Shown: positions 24,888 through 33,480, numbered from the stretch's first letter. The stretch: 64,000 nt of DNA from Collinsella sp. An307 (GCF_002161805.1 NZ_NFIP01000001.1:186001-250000), one strand, 5' to 3'. Numbers and translations are program-made. Notes: generated from the letters alone by a model not told the origin.

Positions 24888-26027
24888 TTAGATGCGAGCC
24901 ATCTGGCCGCCGACCTTGTTGTACCAGTCCTGCCACGTGGGCGGGCAGTACTTCTTCGCAGCCGCAGGCGTGAGGGTAGTGCCGTACATGCGCTTGAGGT
25001 ACGAGACGTGGTAGGTGATGGCCTCGCCCCAGCTGCCAAAGCCGAGCCAGCCGCCGCCCAGGGCGCGCATGCCCCAAGCGTTGTAGCTGTTGGCGCAGTG
25101 GGCGCCCTTGGTGCTCTCGATGCAGCTGATGGCGGGGGACCAGCGGGGGTCAACGCCGGTGTTCCATGAGCACTCGGCAAAGATGGCGCCGGTGCCTGCA
25201 AGCGGGGAGCCTGCCAGATAGGCGTTGATGCGGCTCGTCCACTCGGCGATGAACTCCTCGCGGGAGAGGTTCCAGTTGACCGCGCCGGAGGGAACCGTGT
25301 TGGTGACGGTCTGACCGGTCTGGGTGGCGGTGCTGTTGGGGTTGTCGCCGCTCTCACCGGTGCCCTCCGCGGGAGCGGTCTGCTCCTCGGCGGACTGGGC
25401 GGCAAGGGCCGCGAGCTCTGCGGCAGCCTCAGCCTCGGCCTTGGCCTGCGCGGCGGAGCGGGCCTGCTGCGCCTCGGCGAGAGCGCTGGCAGCGGCCTTC
25501 TTTTGCTCCTCGAGCTGGGCCTTGGCCTGATCGAGCTCGGTCTTCTGGCGCTGGAGCTCCTGCTCCTTGGCGTTGAGCTCCTCGATGGCGGCGTTGTTGG
25601 AGGACTGGATCTCGTCCATGTAGACGACGCTCGTGATGAGGTCGTTTAGGCTCTGCGACTTGAGTACGAAGCTCACGAGCGGGTTGGAGTTGCTCTGATA
25701 CTTGTACGCGTCGCGCATGGCCTGGCTCGCCTCGGCCTGAAGGGCAGGGATTTCTGCCTCAATCTCGGCGATGCTGGCGGTGTTCTCGTCGACCTTCTGC
25801 TGCAGCTCGTCCAGCTTGGACGCGGCCTCGTCGTAGGCGGCGGCGTACTGGTCGACCTGGCTCTCCGCCGCAGCGAGCTCCGCCTGGGTCTCCGCCGAGA
25901 CGGCATAGGCCGCGGTGGGGGAGACAAGGGGGGTCGTCGCGAAGGCGACAGCGAGGGCGGCGCATGTGAGCGCGCGCGCCGGGCGCTGTGCGATGACGCT
26001 GATGATCGAGCGGTTGGAATCTCGCAT
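24888..26027 (-). CDS. Secreted coiled-coil protein with C-terminal lysozyme-like domain
   Basis: A signal peptide (about 1-42, with ALTCAALAVAFATTPLVS and AYA before the mature VSAETQ) is followed by a long coiled coil (about 45-215, rich in Glu/Gln/Ala, including YKYQSNSNPLVSFVLKSQSL, the hinge seen in CwlO/PcsB-type proteins). Then come a Thr/Pro/Gly-rich linker and a C-terminal domain of about 130 residues with GTGAIFAECSWNTGVDP, NSYNAWGMRALGGGWLGFGS and WGEAITYHVSYLKRMYG. That domain resembles glucosaminidase/lysozyme-like folds that cleave or bind wall glycan. Three to four Cys could form disulfides outside. Likely a cell-division or wall-remodelling hydrolase; the exact bond cut is not readable. 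Confidence 0.75.
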   Translation of the reverse strand: MRDSNRSIISVIAQRPARALTCAALAVAFATTPLVSPTAAYAVSAETQAELAAAESQVDQYAAAYDEAASKLDELQQKVDENTASIAEIEAEIPALQAEASQAMRDAYKYQSNSNPLVSFVLKSQSLNDLITSVVYMDEIQSSNNAAIEELNAKEQELQRQKTELDQAKAQLEEQKKAAASALAEAQQARSAAQAKAEAEAAAELAALAAQSAEEQTAPAEGTGESGDNPNSTATQTGQTVTNTVPSGAVNWNLSREEFIAEWTSRINAYLAGSPLAGTGAIFAECSWNTGVDPRWSPAISCIESTKGAHCANSYNAWGMRALGGGWLGFGSWGEAITYHVSYLKRMYGTTLTPAAAKKYCPPTWQDWYNKVGGQMARI

Positions 26028-26415
26028 AGAAGTCCTCGTCCTCGAGATACGACATACCGAATGTGCAGTAGCAAGTATAGTACGGCTCTTTTAAAGAATA
26101 ACCCCCTACCCAATCCTTAAGGCTCAAGTTGAAGGTTTAAGATTGGGCGCGACCTGCGGCTTTGGCGCATCGTTGAGAAACTGTGGAGTTTCAAGCTCAT
26201 GTTTAAGGTTAAGGCTTGAGGCCGTCCGGTGCCCGCGCGTATCCGCATGTCACGTCGGCTTTGAGCTGTTTGAGATGGGGAACGTGTAGGTACGCCCCGG
26301 GTTGGGCTCGCAGCGCCGTTGCGAGCGCTACACTTATACGGTTTACCATCCCGCTGTGCGCCCGTTGACGGCGTTGCGCGGCGGGAGTGTATGAGTTGAT
26401 CAAGAAGGGGAGAGC
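26028..26415. other. Divergent intergenic region with promoter for the wall hydrolase
   Basis: On the minus strand TATACT (26074-26079 on plus) is a good -10 box 47 bases from the hydrolase ATG, inside the run GTACTATACTTG; no clear -35. On the plus side AAGGGGAGAG precedes ATG 26416, and CTTATACGG near 26333-26341 may be the promoter. Between them lie AAGGTTAAGGCTTGAGG and related CTTAA-containing words at 26117-26220 that look like diverged repeats of each other; no hairpin with a T tail and no coding frame was recognised. Confidence 0.45.
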
Positions 26416-27672
26416 ATGGCCCTCAGTTTTGTCGAGCGTGAGTTCATTCCCGTCCTGTTGGGCGGCGACATCAACGTGTACTCCGTGGCGCGCGCGTTCT
26501 ATGAGCAGTATCAGGTGCAGAGCGTGGCGTTTGGTAAGTACCACACCGGCCCTGCCTACCGCAGCCTCCTTATCGACTACCGCCCTAACGAGAAGATCGA
26601 CACCGAGGAGGTCTTCCTCTCTACGGTGAACGCCTTCGCCCACGAGCATGCGGACAAGAAGATCGTGCTCATGGGCTGCGGCGACGGTTACGTGGCGCTC
26701 ATCGCCCGCGCCAACGACGCCGGCGCGCTCGCCGAGAACATCATCGCTCCGTACGGCCCCTTTGAGCTTATGGATAGCTGCCAGAAGAAGGAGGTCTTCT
26801 ACGACCTCTGCGAGAAGCACGGCGTGCCCTACCCGCACACCTTCACCTTTACGGCGGCCATGGCGGCAGACCCGGCGCGTACCGCGGCAGCGCTCGACGC
26901 CCTCGATTTCCCGTTCCCCATGATCTTGAAGCCCTCCGATGGCATCGCCTACTGGGAGCACCCCTTTGCCTCGCAACAGAAGGCCTACACCATCGCCTCG
27001 CGCGCGGAGCTCGAGAGCGTGATTCGCGACGTTTACGCCTCGGGTTACGAGGACGACCTCATCATCCAGGATCGCGTGCCGGGCAACGACGAGTACATGC
27101 GCGTGCTGACGAGCTACTCCGACCGCTCGGGCAAGGTGCGCATGATGTGCCTGGGCCACGTCCTGCTTGAGGAGCACGGCCCGCACGCCCAGGGCAACCA
27201 CGCCTGCATCATCACTGAGCCCAACGACGAGCTCATGGGTGGCGTGCGCGAGCTTTTGGAGGACCTGCACTTTGTGGGCTTCTCCAACTTTGACGTCAAG
27301 TTCGACGAGCGCGACGGCTCGTTCAAGTTCTTCGACTTCAACACGCGTCAGGGCCGCAGCAACTACTACGTCACGGGCTCGGGCTTTAACGTTGCCAAGT
27401 ACGTGGTGGAGGAGTACGTCTACAACCGTCCCTTCAACCCGGAGTTTGAGACGGCGCGCGACGAGCACCTCTGGACGGTCGTGCCCCGCGGCGTTATCAA
27501 GCGCTATGTCCGCGACCCCGAGCTTCGCGACCGGGCGCTGCGCCTCATGCGCGAGGGCAAGAGCGTGAACCCCGTCTTTATGAAGGGCGACTTCACGCTG
27601 AACCGGTGGCTCCGCATGGTGCACACCACCATGAACCACTTCAAGATCTTCAAGCGCTACTATCACGCGTAG
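26416..27672 (+). CDS. ATP-grasp ligase, probable D-aspartate ligase
   Basis: Carboxylate-amine ligase of 418 residues resembling the D-aspartate ligase (Aslfm/DdaA) that adds D-Asp to the Lys side chain of peptidoglycan precursors. Seen: an N-terminal pre-ATP-grasp fold (FIPVLLGGDINVYSVARAFY), SCQKKEVFYDLCEKHGVPYP, the ATP-grasp lysine strand FPFPMILKPSDGIAYW, DLIIQDRVPGNDEYMRV, and the metal-binding FSNFDVKFDERDG with FFDFNTRQGRSNYY. ATG 26416 follows AAGGGGAGAG. The next gene is an aspartate/glutamate racemase, which would make the D-amino acid, supporting the substrate call. Activity on another D- or L-amino acid cannot be excluded. Confidence 0.78.
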   Translation: MALSFVEREFIPVLLGGDINVYSVARAFYEQYQVQSVAFGKYHTGPAYRSLLIDYRPNEKIDTEEVFLSTVNAFAHEHADKKIVLMGCGDGYVALIARANDAGALAENIIAPYGPFELMDSCQKKEVFYDLCEKHGVPYPHTFTFTAAMAADPARTAAALDALDFPFPMILKPSDGIAYWEHPFASQQKAYTIASRAELESVIRDVYASGYEDDLIIQDRVPGNDEYMRVLTSYSDRSGKVRMMCLGHVLLEEHGPHAQGNHACIITEPNDELMGGVRELLEDLHFVGFSNFDVKFDERDGSFKFFDFNTRQGRSNYYVTGSGFNVAKYVVEEYVYNRPFNPEFETARDEHLWTVVPRGVIKRYVRDPELRDRALRLMREGKSVNPVFMKGDFTLNRWLRMVHTTMNHFKIFKRYYHA

Positions 27673-27675
27673 CAT

Positions 27676-27710
27676 ATTTGGGGACGGGTTCGTTTTGTGC
27701 GTCTCGTCCC
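27676..27710. repeat. Dispersed TTTGGGGACGGG repeat, copy A
   Basis: TTTGGGGACGGG at 27677-27688 followed by TTCGTTTTGTGCG, a variant of the repeat found also at 35974, 36008, 59053 and 63340. GGGACG (27681-27686) and CGTCCC (27705-27710) can pair, giving a small hairpin in the gap between ligase and racemase. Confidence 0.65.
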
Positions 27711-27746
27711 ACGTGGGTAGGCGCACGGCGACAGGAGGCGACGCAC

Positions 27747-28499
27747 ATGGAGAAGCTCGGCGTGATCGGCGGCATGGGCCCCGAGGCTACCTCGTACTTC
27801 TATGACGAGGTGGTGCGTCACACCGAGGCTTCGTGCGACCAGGAGCACCTCAACATGGTGATTCTCTCGTGCGCCTCCATGCCCGACCGCACGCGCGCTA
27901 TCGAGACGGGGGAGCACACGGAGCTTCTCGCTGAGATGCGTGCGGCAACCTCGGCGCTCGAGAGCCTCGGCTGCGCGCGCATTGCCATCCCGTGCAACAC
28001 CTCGCACTACTTCTATAGTGAGGTGCAGGCCATGACGCGGGTGCCTATTATCCATATGCCGCGCGAGGCCGCGCGCTACGCCGCTGCGGGCGCCGTGGCG
28101 GGGGAGCGCGGCTTTGACCCTGCGCAGAGCGCGGGGCTTTTCGAGCGGCCCATCAAAAAGATCGGCATCATGGGGACCGACGGCACCGTGCGCTCGGGCG
28201 TGTACGCGCGTTCCTGTGCGGAGGCCGGGGTCGAGGCGGTGGTGCCGAGCCCGGAGCGCCAGAGGGACGTGATGTCGCTCATCTACGACGACGTCAAGGC
28301 TGGCCGCGAGCCGCATTTCTACCTGTTCGAGCGCGTGCTCGAAGAGCTCACCGAGGCCGGGTGCGACCGCGTGATCCTTGCGTGCACCGAGCTCTCGGTC
28401 CTGAAGCGTTACCGCGAGATGCCGCCGTTGATTCTCGACGCGATGGACGCGCTCGTGCGCGAGTCGATCGTGCGCTGCGGGGCGACGTACCGCGCATAG
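27747..28499 (+). CDS. Aspartate/glutamate racemase family protein
   Basis: Cofactor-independent racemase of 250 residues. It starts with KLGVIGGMGPEATSYFYDEV, and both catalytic cysteines are visible in IAIPCNTSHYFY (about residue 82) and VILACTELSVLKRY (about 210), each with its conserved neighbouring Asn/Thr-Ser/Glu. IGIMGTDGTVRSGVY matches the second-domain strand. ATG 27747 is preceded by AGGAGG. Placement behind a probable D-aspartate ligase suggests that it converts L-Asp to D-Asp for the peptidoglycan cross-bridge; the sequence alone does not separate Asp from Glu racemases. Confidence 0.87.
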   Translation: MEKLGVIGGMGPEATSYFYDEVVRHTEASCDQEHLNMVILSCASMPDRTRAIETGEHTELLAEMRAATSALESLGCARIAIPCNTSHYFYSEVQAMTRVPIIHMPREAARYAAAGAVAGERGFDPAQSAGLFERPIKKIGIMGTDGTVRSGVYARSCAEAGVEAVVPSPERQRDVMSLIYDDVKAGREPHFYLFERVLEELTEAGCDRVILACTELSVLKRYREMPPLILDAMDALVRESIVRCGATYRA

Positions 28500-28584
28500 G
28501 TACGGCGGCACCGAGCGGGCGCCGAGCAGGCATAGTGCGCAGTCGTATTGAATTGACGGGCGGGGGCTGGCGTAGCCGGCCGGA

Positions 28585-28983
28585 TTAGCTGGCGAGGAAC
28601 TTCTTGCGACTGAAGAAGTTGTACCAGGTCACGCAGAAGGTAGCGATGACCTTCATGGCCTGGTAGGCGATGTTGAGCATCGTGACGCCCACAAACATAA
28701 AGACATCGTTGAGGCCGAGCCCTACGGCGGAGAGAATCGCAAAGATGGTGAACTCGCGCTTGCGACTCATGTCATCGCGATGGTCGAACACGTAGCGCAT
28801 GCTGAGCGCGTAGTTGAGCGCGACCGACGCGAGGAACGAGACCGTGGTGGCAAGGAGGTAGTCGCAGCGCAGGCCCTCTACCAAAAGGACGAGCAGAAGC
28901 CAATCAACGGCAAACGAGATAATGCCCACAGCGGCGAACTTGGCGAACTGCTGCGTCGAGGGCTTGTAGAGCATGGCGCGCAC
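28585..28983 (-). CDS. GtrA-family membrane protein, copy 1
   Basis: Small four-span protein of 132 residues, matching GtrA: FAKFAAVGIISFAVDWLLLV, LLATTVSFLASVALNYALS, MRYVFDHRDD, then two more hydrophobic helices and WYNFFSRKKFL at the end, all family features. GtrA proteins help flip or present lipid-linked sugars (as in serotype conversion) or act in teichoic/arabinogalactan pathways. GTG 28983 is preferred to ATG 28974 because AAGGGAGG lies at correct distance from the GTG. A second copy lies upstream at 29193-29588 in the same direction. Confidence 0.85.
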   Translation of the reverse strand: MRAMLYKPSTQQFAKFAAVGIISFAVDWLLLVLLVEGLRCDYLLATTVSFLASVALNYALSMRYVFDHRDDMSRKREFTIFAILSAVGLGLNDVFMFVGVTMLNIAYQAMKVIATFCVTWYNFFSRKKFLAS

Positions 28984-29192
28984 AGCGTACCTCCCTTCGG
29001 TGTGACGAGATGCGGCGCAAATACCATGGGGCGGCTGGACCGTCAAGAATGGCATCCGCGAGTAACAGCAAACTATACGGTAAACGTTACCCGCATGGGG
29101 CGATGAGCCACACGTCCGCAGGAAAAGCGCGCTTTCTGCACAGTTGATGCAAGAACCGCCTTGCGGTGTAGCGGCATTGTGCGGAGGCGCTC

Positions 29193-29588
29193 TTACTTGC
29201 TCTCGTCGCCCTCGAGAAAAATCTTGCGCGTTACAAAGTTCCAAATCATAACCACGCAGGTGGCGAGTACCTTGACCAGGCGATAGTCGAGCGAGACAAA
29301 CTCGGTGCCCACCCACATGAGGGCGTCGTTGATGAGCAGGCCAATGACGGAGAGGACGACGAAGATGATAAACTCGCGCCGGCGGCTCATGCCCTCGCGA
29401 TGGCTAAAGACATAGCGCATGCTCGCCACGTAATTGAAGACGACCGAGACAATGAACGACGCCGTTGCGGAAGCGACCGGGTTCCATCTGGCGAGCTCGG
29501 TGAGCGCGATGAGGACGGCGAAGTCGATGACGGTGGCGATGACGCCTACGATGCCAAATTTGACGATCTGAGCAAGGAGTTTCTGCAC
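29193..29588 (-). CDS. GtrA-family membrane protein, copy 2
   Basis: A 131-residue four-span protein: QIVKFGIVGVIATVIDFAVL, SATASFIVSVVFNYVASMRY with VFSHREGMSRRREF, LSVIGLLINDALMWVG and MIWNFVTRKIFLEG. It shares the MRYVFxHRxxMSR signature with copy 1 but has diverged elsewhere, so the two are paralogues rather than a recent duplication. GTG 29588 follows AAAGGA. About 200 bases separate the genes, enough for separate promoters. Partner enzymes are not adjacent. Confidence 0.85.
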   Translation of the reverse strand: MQKLLAQIVKFGIVGVIATVIDFAVLIALTELARWNPVASATASFIVSVVFNYVASMRYVFSHREGMSRRREFIIFVVLSVIGLLINDALMWVGTEFVSLDYRLVKVLATCVVMIWNFVTRKIFLEGDESK

Positions 29589-29795
29589 GACGATCCTTTC
29601 ACAGGTTTTGCGACGAGCCAGTGTAGCATGCCGCTGTGACGCTTTGATGGGCGACCGGCGGCGCCCGTGTCGGTTGATACAAGGGAGCAGGTGCCCATTC
29701 TCGCTGTTAGCGCTCCTATAGACGAGTAAAATGTACACAACTATGCCCCTATGGGCCGGTGTCCTCGGGCGCCGGATGGGAGAGGAGTTTTTCTT

Positions 29796-30683
29796 ATGAG
29801 CGATTACGTCCTGAGCGCCGAATCCACGGCGGATTACCCGCGCTCGTTTTTTGAGGAGCGCCACATCGCGTGGGTGCCTTTCCACTACAACCTCGATGGT
29901 GTGAGCTACGCCGACGACCTCTACACCTCCATCACGCCCGAGGCGTTCTTTGACAAGATCAAAGCGGGCGCCCAGCCCACGACCTCTCAGGTAGGCGTTG
30001 GCGAGTACGTGGAGCTGTGGGAGCCGTATCTCAAGGAGGGCAAGGACGTCTTGCACCTTACGCTCTCAAGCGGCATCTCGGGTTCGTACAACTCCGCCTG
30101 CATCGCCGCCGAACAGATGAAGGCCGCCTATCCCGACCGGGTGGTGTGCGTGGTGGACTCGCTCGCCGCATCCGCCGGCTTTGGCCTCCTTATGGAGTAC
30201 CTCGCCGACCTGCGTGACGGCGGCATGTCGTTTGCCGACGCGTGCGCGTGGGCGGAGGCGCACAAGCGCAACCTCAACCACTGGTTCTTCGTTTCCGACC
30301 TCGACTGCCTGAAGCGTGGCGGACGCGTATCGGCCACGAGCGCGCTGCTCGCCAACGCTCTTAAGATCTGCCCCGTGCTGAACGTCGACCACGAGGGCAA
30401 GCTCATCCCGCGCCAGAAGATTCGCACGGTCAAGAAGGCCGTTGCCGAGCTCGTCCGCATGATGGAGGAGCATGCCGAGGGCGGGCGCTCCTATGCGGGC
30501 AAGTGCTGCCTGTCGCAGTCCAACTGCCGTGCCGAGGCGGAGGCCGTGGTTGCGGGTATCGAGGAGAAGTTCCCGCAGCTCAAGGGAAAGATCGCTATCT
30601 ACAACATCGGTACGGTCATCGGTTCGCACACGGGCCCCGGCACCGTTGCTCTCTTCTTTATGGGAGACGAGCGCGTCGACTAA
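29796..30683 (+). CDS. DegV family fatty-acid-binding protein
   Basis: A 295-residue DegV-domain protein; the FakB members bind a fatty acid and hand it to the kinase FakA for phosphorylation. Seen: SAESTADYPRSFF at the N-terminus (the S-[TC]-[AC]-D start), VPFHYNLDGVSYADD, QPTTSQVGVGEYVELWEP, VLHLTLSSGISGSYNSA (lipid-phosphate loop), VVDSLAASAGFGLL, and the C-terminal TVIGSHTGPGTVALFFMG with the conserved His. ATG 29796 follows GAGAGGAG; the longer open frame upstream lacks homology. Which fatty acid it binds is not predictable. Confidence 0.9.
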   Translation: MSDYVLSAESTADYPRSFFEERHIAWVPFHYNLDGVSYADDLYTSITPEAFFDKIKAGAQPTTSQVGVGEYVELWEPYLKEGKDVLHLTLSSGISGSYNSACIAAEQMKAAYPDRVVCVVDSLAASAGFGLLMEYLADLRDGGMSFADACAWAEAHKRNLNHWFFVSDLDCLKRGGRVSATSALLANALKICPVLNVDHEGKLIPRQKIRTVKKAVAELVRMMEEHAEGGRSYAGKCCLSQSNCRAEAEAVVAGIEEKFPQLKGKIAIYNIGTVIGSHTGPGTVALFFMGDERVD

Positions 30684-30750
30684 GCTTGCGCCAACTCATA
30701 ATTCGGTGCGATTTCAGAATCTTACCTATCGGTAGGATGTGAGTGAGCGT

Positions 30751-30832
30751 GGGAGGAGCGCCCGCCTTGCGCGCGATTCGCGAAGCGGCGGCCGTAAGGC
30801 CGCACTGAGCGCGCAGGGTGGGCGCCCCTCCC
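30751..30832. terminator. Large nested hairpin between converging genes
   Basis: GGGAGGAGCGCCCGCC (30751-30766) pairs imperfectly with GGGTGGGCGCCCCTCCC (30816-30832); GCGCGC copies extend the stem and the inner GCGGCC-GTAA-GGCCGC (30787-30802) makes its own perfect stem. No T tail. It separates degV from the opposing nitroreductase, so it may stop both transcripts, or be a repeat element of the same kind as 44308-44390. Confidence 0.5.
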
Positions 30833-30856
30833 CGTCAGCCAACATGGCAAGGATGT

Positions 30857-31387
30857 CTATCCGCAATGGTCGGCAAAGGTCTCCCAGGTGACCATCTGCT
30901 CGAGCGGAATGGACTCATCGTGCAGATGCGCCGGATGGCTCTCCTCGCTCGGGTAGCCGAGGGGCATGATGGAGATGATACGGTGCGTACGCGGGATCTC
31001 GAACTGGCGCCTAAGCTCCGAGGGGTCGATGAGGCCGACCCAGCAGCTGTGGATGCCGAGTTCTGAGGCCTGAAGCATCATATGCGTGGCGACGATGGAG
31101 GTGTCCACGATGCCAAAGTCCACCACGTCAGGACTCCTCGACGCCACGGTCATGTCATAGGTGAGCACAAGCACCGTCGGTGCGCCGAAGCGGCACTTGC
31201 TCGCGCGGTCGATCTTGGTGAGGCCCTCGGCGCTCTGCACGACGAGGATGCGCTGGGGTTGGAGGTTGCGCGCCGTGGGGGCAACGCGGCCCGCCTCGAG
31301 GATCTGTGCGAGCTTCTCGGGCTCGATGGGGTCTGGGGCGAAGTGGCGCTCGGAGTAGCGGCTCTTCGCAAGGTCTAGAAACGCCAT
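30857..31387 (-). CDS. Nitroreductase family protein
   Basis: FMN-dependent oxidoreductase of 176 residues. FLDLAKSRYSERHFAPDPI at the N-terminus carries the Arg-x-Ser-x-Arg phosphate-binding motif, EAGRVAPTARNLQPQRILV the A-P-[ST]-[AG]-x-N-x-Q-P motif, VDTSIVATHMMLQASELGIH the dimer helix, and SIMPLGYPSEE the late G-Y-P. Compact size and the lack of extra domains fit the short NADH-linked branch. The physiological substrate is open. ATG 31387 follows AGGAGAG on its strand. Confidence 0.9.
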   Translation of the reverse strand: MAFLDLAKSRYSERHFAPDPIEPEKLAQILEAGRVAPTARNLQPQRILVVQSAEGLTKIDRASKCRFGAPTVLVLTYDMTVASRSPDVVDFGIVDTSIVATHMMLQASELGIHSCWVGLIDPSELRRQFEIPRTHRIISIMPLGYPSEESHPAHLHDESIPLEQMVTWETFADHCG

Positions 31388-31515
31388 GGCACTCTCCTGT
31401 TCTTTTTGCCCATATCGCTCCTTCAGGCATCGGGCCCGCAGCCCTTTGCTAAGCTGAGAGGTGCTTAAACCAGAGTGTACCCTCCCAAGCGGGGGATAAG
31501 ATAGCAGGTGTTGGT

Positions 31516-31668
31516 ATGTTTGAGATTCTTGGTGAGGTGCTCGGCCCCATCGCGCTCGTGCTTGTGGCGATCGTTGTTGCCGCGCTCCTGTACCTTGTGG
31601 TGACGACCATCAAAGCGAGACGCGAGGAGCGCCGCGACCAGACGCAGGGCGGCTCGCACCGCCGCTAG
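31516..31668 (+). CDS. Small single-span membrane protein
   Basis: A 50-codon frame: a short polar start (MFEILGEVLG), one hydrophobic helix (PIALVLVAIVVAALLYLVVT, residues 11-30) and a strongly basic tail (KARREERRDQ). This is the shape of small membrane regulators or assembly factors. It does not resemble a family I can name. GGTGTTGGT before ATG 31516 is a weak ribosome-binding site. Its TAG overlaps the TAG of the opposing methyltransferase gene in the four bases CTAG (31665-31668). Codon third positions are GC-rich like the real genes around it, which supports coding. Confidence 0.5.
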   Translation: MFEILGEVLGPIALVLVAIVVAALLYLVVTTIKARREERRDQTQGGSHRR

Positions 31669-32642
31669 CGTGCCTTCTTGCGGATGACCGCGATGTAGAA
31701 GCCCTCGTAGAGCCGCGTGGGGCAGATGGTGAGCGTGCCGGCGAGCCCATTGGCAAGCAGGGGCAGCTCGCAACGCTCCGCGGCGTCGGCAATCGCCTGC
31801 GCGGTGGCGGGACGCGCCGGAGCGTCCTCGGCAAGCGCGCCGGTAAGGGGCATGACCTCGCAATCGCGATGCCGCTTGAGGGCGGCCATTACCTGCTCTT
31901 CGTTTTCCTGGGGGAGGATGGAGCAGGTCGAGTAGACAAGTACGCCGCCCGGTTTGAGAACGGTGAGTGCCCGATCGAGAAGTGAGCGCTGTGAGCGCGT
32001 GACCTTGGCGAGGAGCTTCTCGGTGATGCGCACGGCAGCCTTCGCGTCGCCCGCGCGTACGGTGCCCGAGCCCGTGCAGGGCGCGTCGAGCAGAATCTGA
32101 TCAAAGGAGAAGAACTCGTCGAGGCGGCGCGCGTCGGTCCGCATGACGTTCACGGCGGTGACGCCGAGCTTGTTGAGGTTGAAGGTGAGCTTCTCGGCGC
32201 GTGGGGCGCTCATCTCGCAGGCGGTGAGGTGCGCACCCGGTGCAAGGGCGGCCATCTCGGCGGTCTTGCCGCCGGGCGCGGCGCACATGTCGAGCACGTC
32301 GGCGCCGTCGCGCGGCGCGAGGGCGAGCGGCGGGATCATAGACGAGAGACTTTGCAGGTAAACCTTTCCCTCGCGGTAGAGGGGCAGGTCCCAAACGGCA
32401 CGCTTGCGCGTGTCGCCGAGTATGAAAGCGTCGCTGTACCACGCGACGCCCTCGTGGGCGATGTCCGCAGCGTCGAGCTCGCTCGCGACCTCTTCGCGCG
32501 CGGCGCGCAGGGTGTTGGCGCGCAGCGTCACCGGGCGCTCGCGTGCCTCGGCAAACCCGCGAAAGATGCGCTCACAGGTATCTGCCGGATACCGCTTCTC
32601 GATCTCCTGTGCCAGAAATGCAGGCAGGCCGCTTTCGCTCAT
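31665..32642 (-). CDS. RsmB/RsmF-type RNA (cytosine-C5)-methyltransferase
   Basis: SAM-dependent m5C methyltransferase of 325 residues without the NusB-like domain of RsmB and with no PUA extension. Seen: an N1-like domain (PVTLRANTLRAAREEV), VLDMCAAPGGKTAEMAAL (SAM motif I), FDQILLDAPCTGSGTVR (Pro-Cys of motif IV) and VYSTCSILPQENEEQV (catalytic Cys of motif VI). Both Cys are present. The target could be 16S rRNA, as in short RsmF homologues, or tRNA. Upstream lies the ECF transporter operon on the same strand, with 86 bases between; whether it is cotranscribed is unclear. Confidence 0.88.
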   Translation of the reverse strand: MSESGLPAFLAQEIEKRYPADTCERIFRGFAEARERPVTLRANTLRAAREEVASELDAADIAHEGVAWYSDAFILGDTRKRAVWDLPLYREGKVYLQSLSSMIPPLALAPRDGADVLDMCAAPGGKTAEMAALAPGAHLTACEMSAPRAEKLTFNLNKLGVTAVNVMRTDARRLDEFFSFDQILLDAPCTGSGTVRAGDAKAAVRITEKLLAKVTRSQRSLLDRALTVLKPGGVLVYSTCSILPQENEEQVMAALKRHRDCEVMPLTGALAEDAPARPATAQAIADAAERCELPLLANGLAGTLTICPTRLYEGFYIAVIRKKAR

Positions 32643-32728
32643 GTGCTCTCCTTGGGTTGCGCGTTACCCCTCGCATGGTAGCAGAAGGCGTGCGCGCCCG
32701 CAGAGCGCCGGTGCTTGGTGGGACGTGC

Positions 32729-33475
32729 CTAGAGCGCCGCGCCCGCGGCGATAAGCAGGATGCAAAGGACGCCGACTACGACGTCACGTGCGCGGAAGGG
32801 GTAGCGTCGGTAGCTGCTCTCACGCGTGCGCAGGTAAAAGCCGCGCTGCTCTGCCGCAAGCGCCGTCGCATCGGTCTTGCCCACCGAGGTCACGAGCAGA
32901 GGCACGCAAACCGGCAGCATGAGCAGGAGCTTTTTCACCGGGTTCTTGGTGTCAAACTCCACGCCCCGCGCCGTCTGGGCCTCCATGATGGCGTTCATCT
33001 CCTGCGTGAAGACGGGGACAAAGCGCAGCGCCGTGGTGAAGGTGAACGCGTACTTGTAGGGGATGTGCAGCTTTTCCACGCAGGCGTTGGCAAGATCGGT
33101 CGTCTTGGTGACGGTGAGCACAAGCACGAGCGGCAGCGCCACGCCGAGCAGGCGCAGGCACGCCTTGGTGCCGGAAACGAGGCCGTCGGTCGTGATAAAG
33201 AGCGCGATCACCTCGCCGCGGCGCACGAACGCGAGCTGCAGCACGAGCATGAGCACGGCAACGGGCACGAGAACCTTGAGAAGCGACAGCAGGCGTGACC
33301 CGCTGCCCGCGTAGATGCCGAGGACAAGCGTGAGGAGGAGAAGGCCGATAAGGGCGGCGTAGCCGTCGGCGAGTACCGTGGCGATGATGATGGCGGCGGC
33401 CAGCGCGAGCTTGGTCACGGGATTCAGGCGATGCAAGACGGTATTGCCCGGTACGTAGTCGATGACGTTCAGCAT
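32729..33475 (-). CDS. ECF transporter transmembrane component (EcfT)
   Basis: T component coupling the ATPase to the substrate-binding S protein. Five to six hydrophobic segments (LALAAAIIIATVLADGYAAL, LVPVAVLMLVLQLAF, LRLLGVALPLVLVLTVT, and a C-terminal VVVGVLCILLIAAG) surround the cytoplasmic coupling helices with AAEQRGFYLRTRE, containing the A-x-x-x-R-G motif that docks on the ATPase; a first, weaker EAQTARGVEFDT is the second copy. ATG 33475 was preferred over GTG 33484 because GGGAGG is at proper distance only for the ATG. It is the last gene of the S-AA'-T operon. Confidence 0.88.
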   Translation of the reverse strand: MLNVIDYVPGNTVLHRLNPVTKLALAAAIIIATVLADGYAALIGLLLLTLVLGIYAGSGSRLLSLLKVLVPVAVLMLVLQLAFVRRGEVIALFITTDGLVSGTKACLRLLGVALPLVLVLTVTKTTDLANACVEKLHIPYKYAFTFTTALRFVPVFTQEMNAIMEAQTARGVEFDTKNPVKKLLLMLPVCVPLLVTSVGKTDATALAAEQRGFYLRTRESSYRRYPFRARDVVVGVLCILLIAAGAAL

Positions 33476-33480
33476 GGCTC

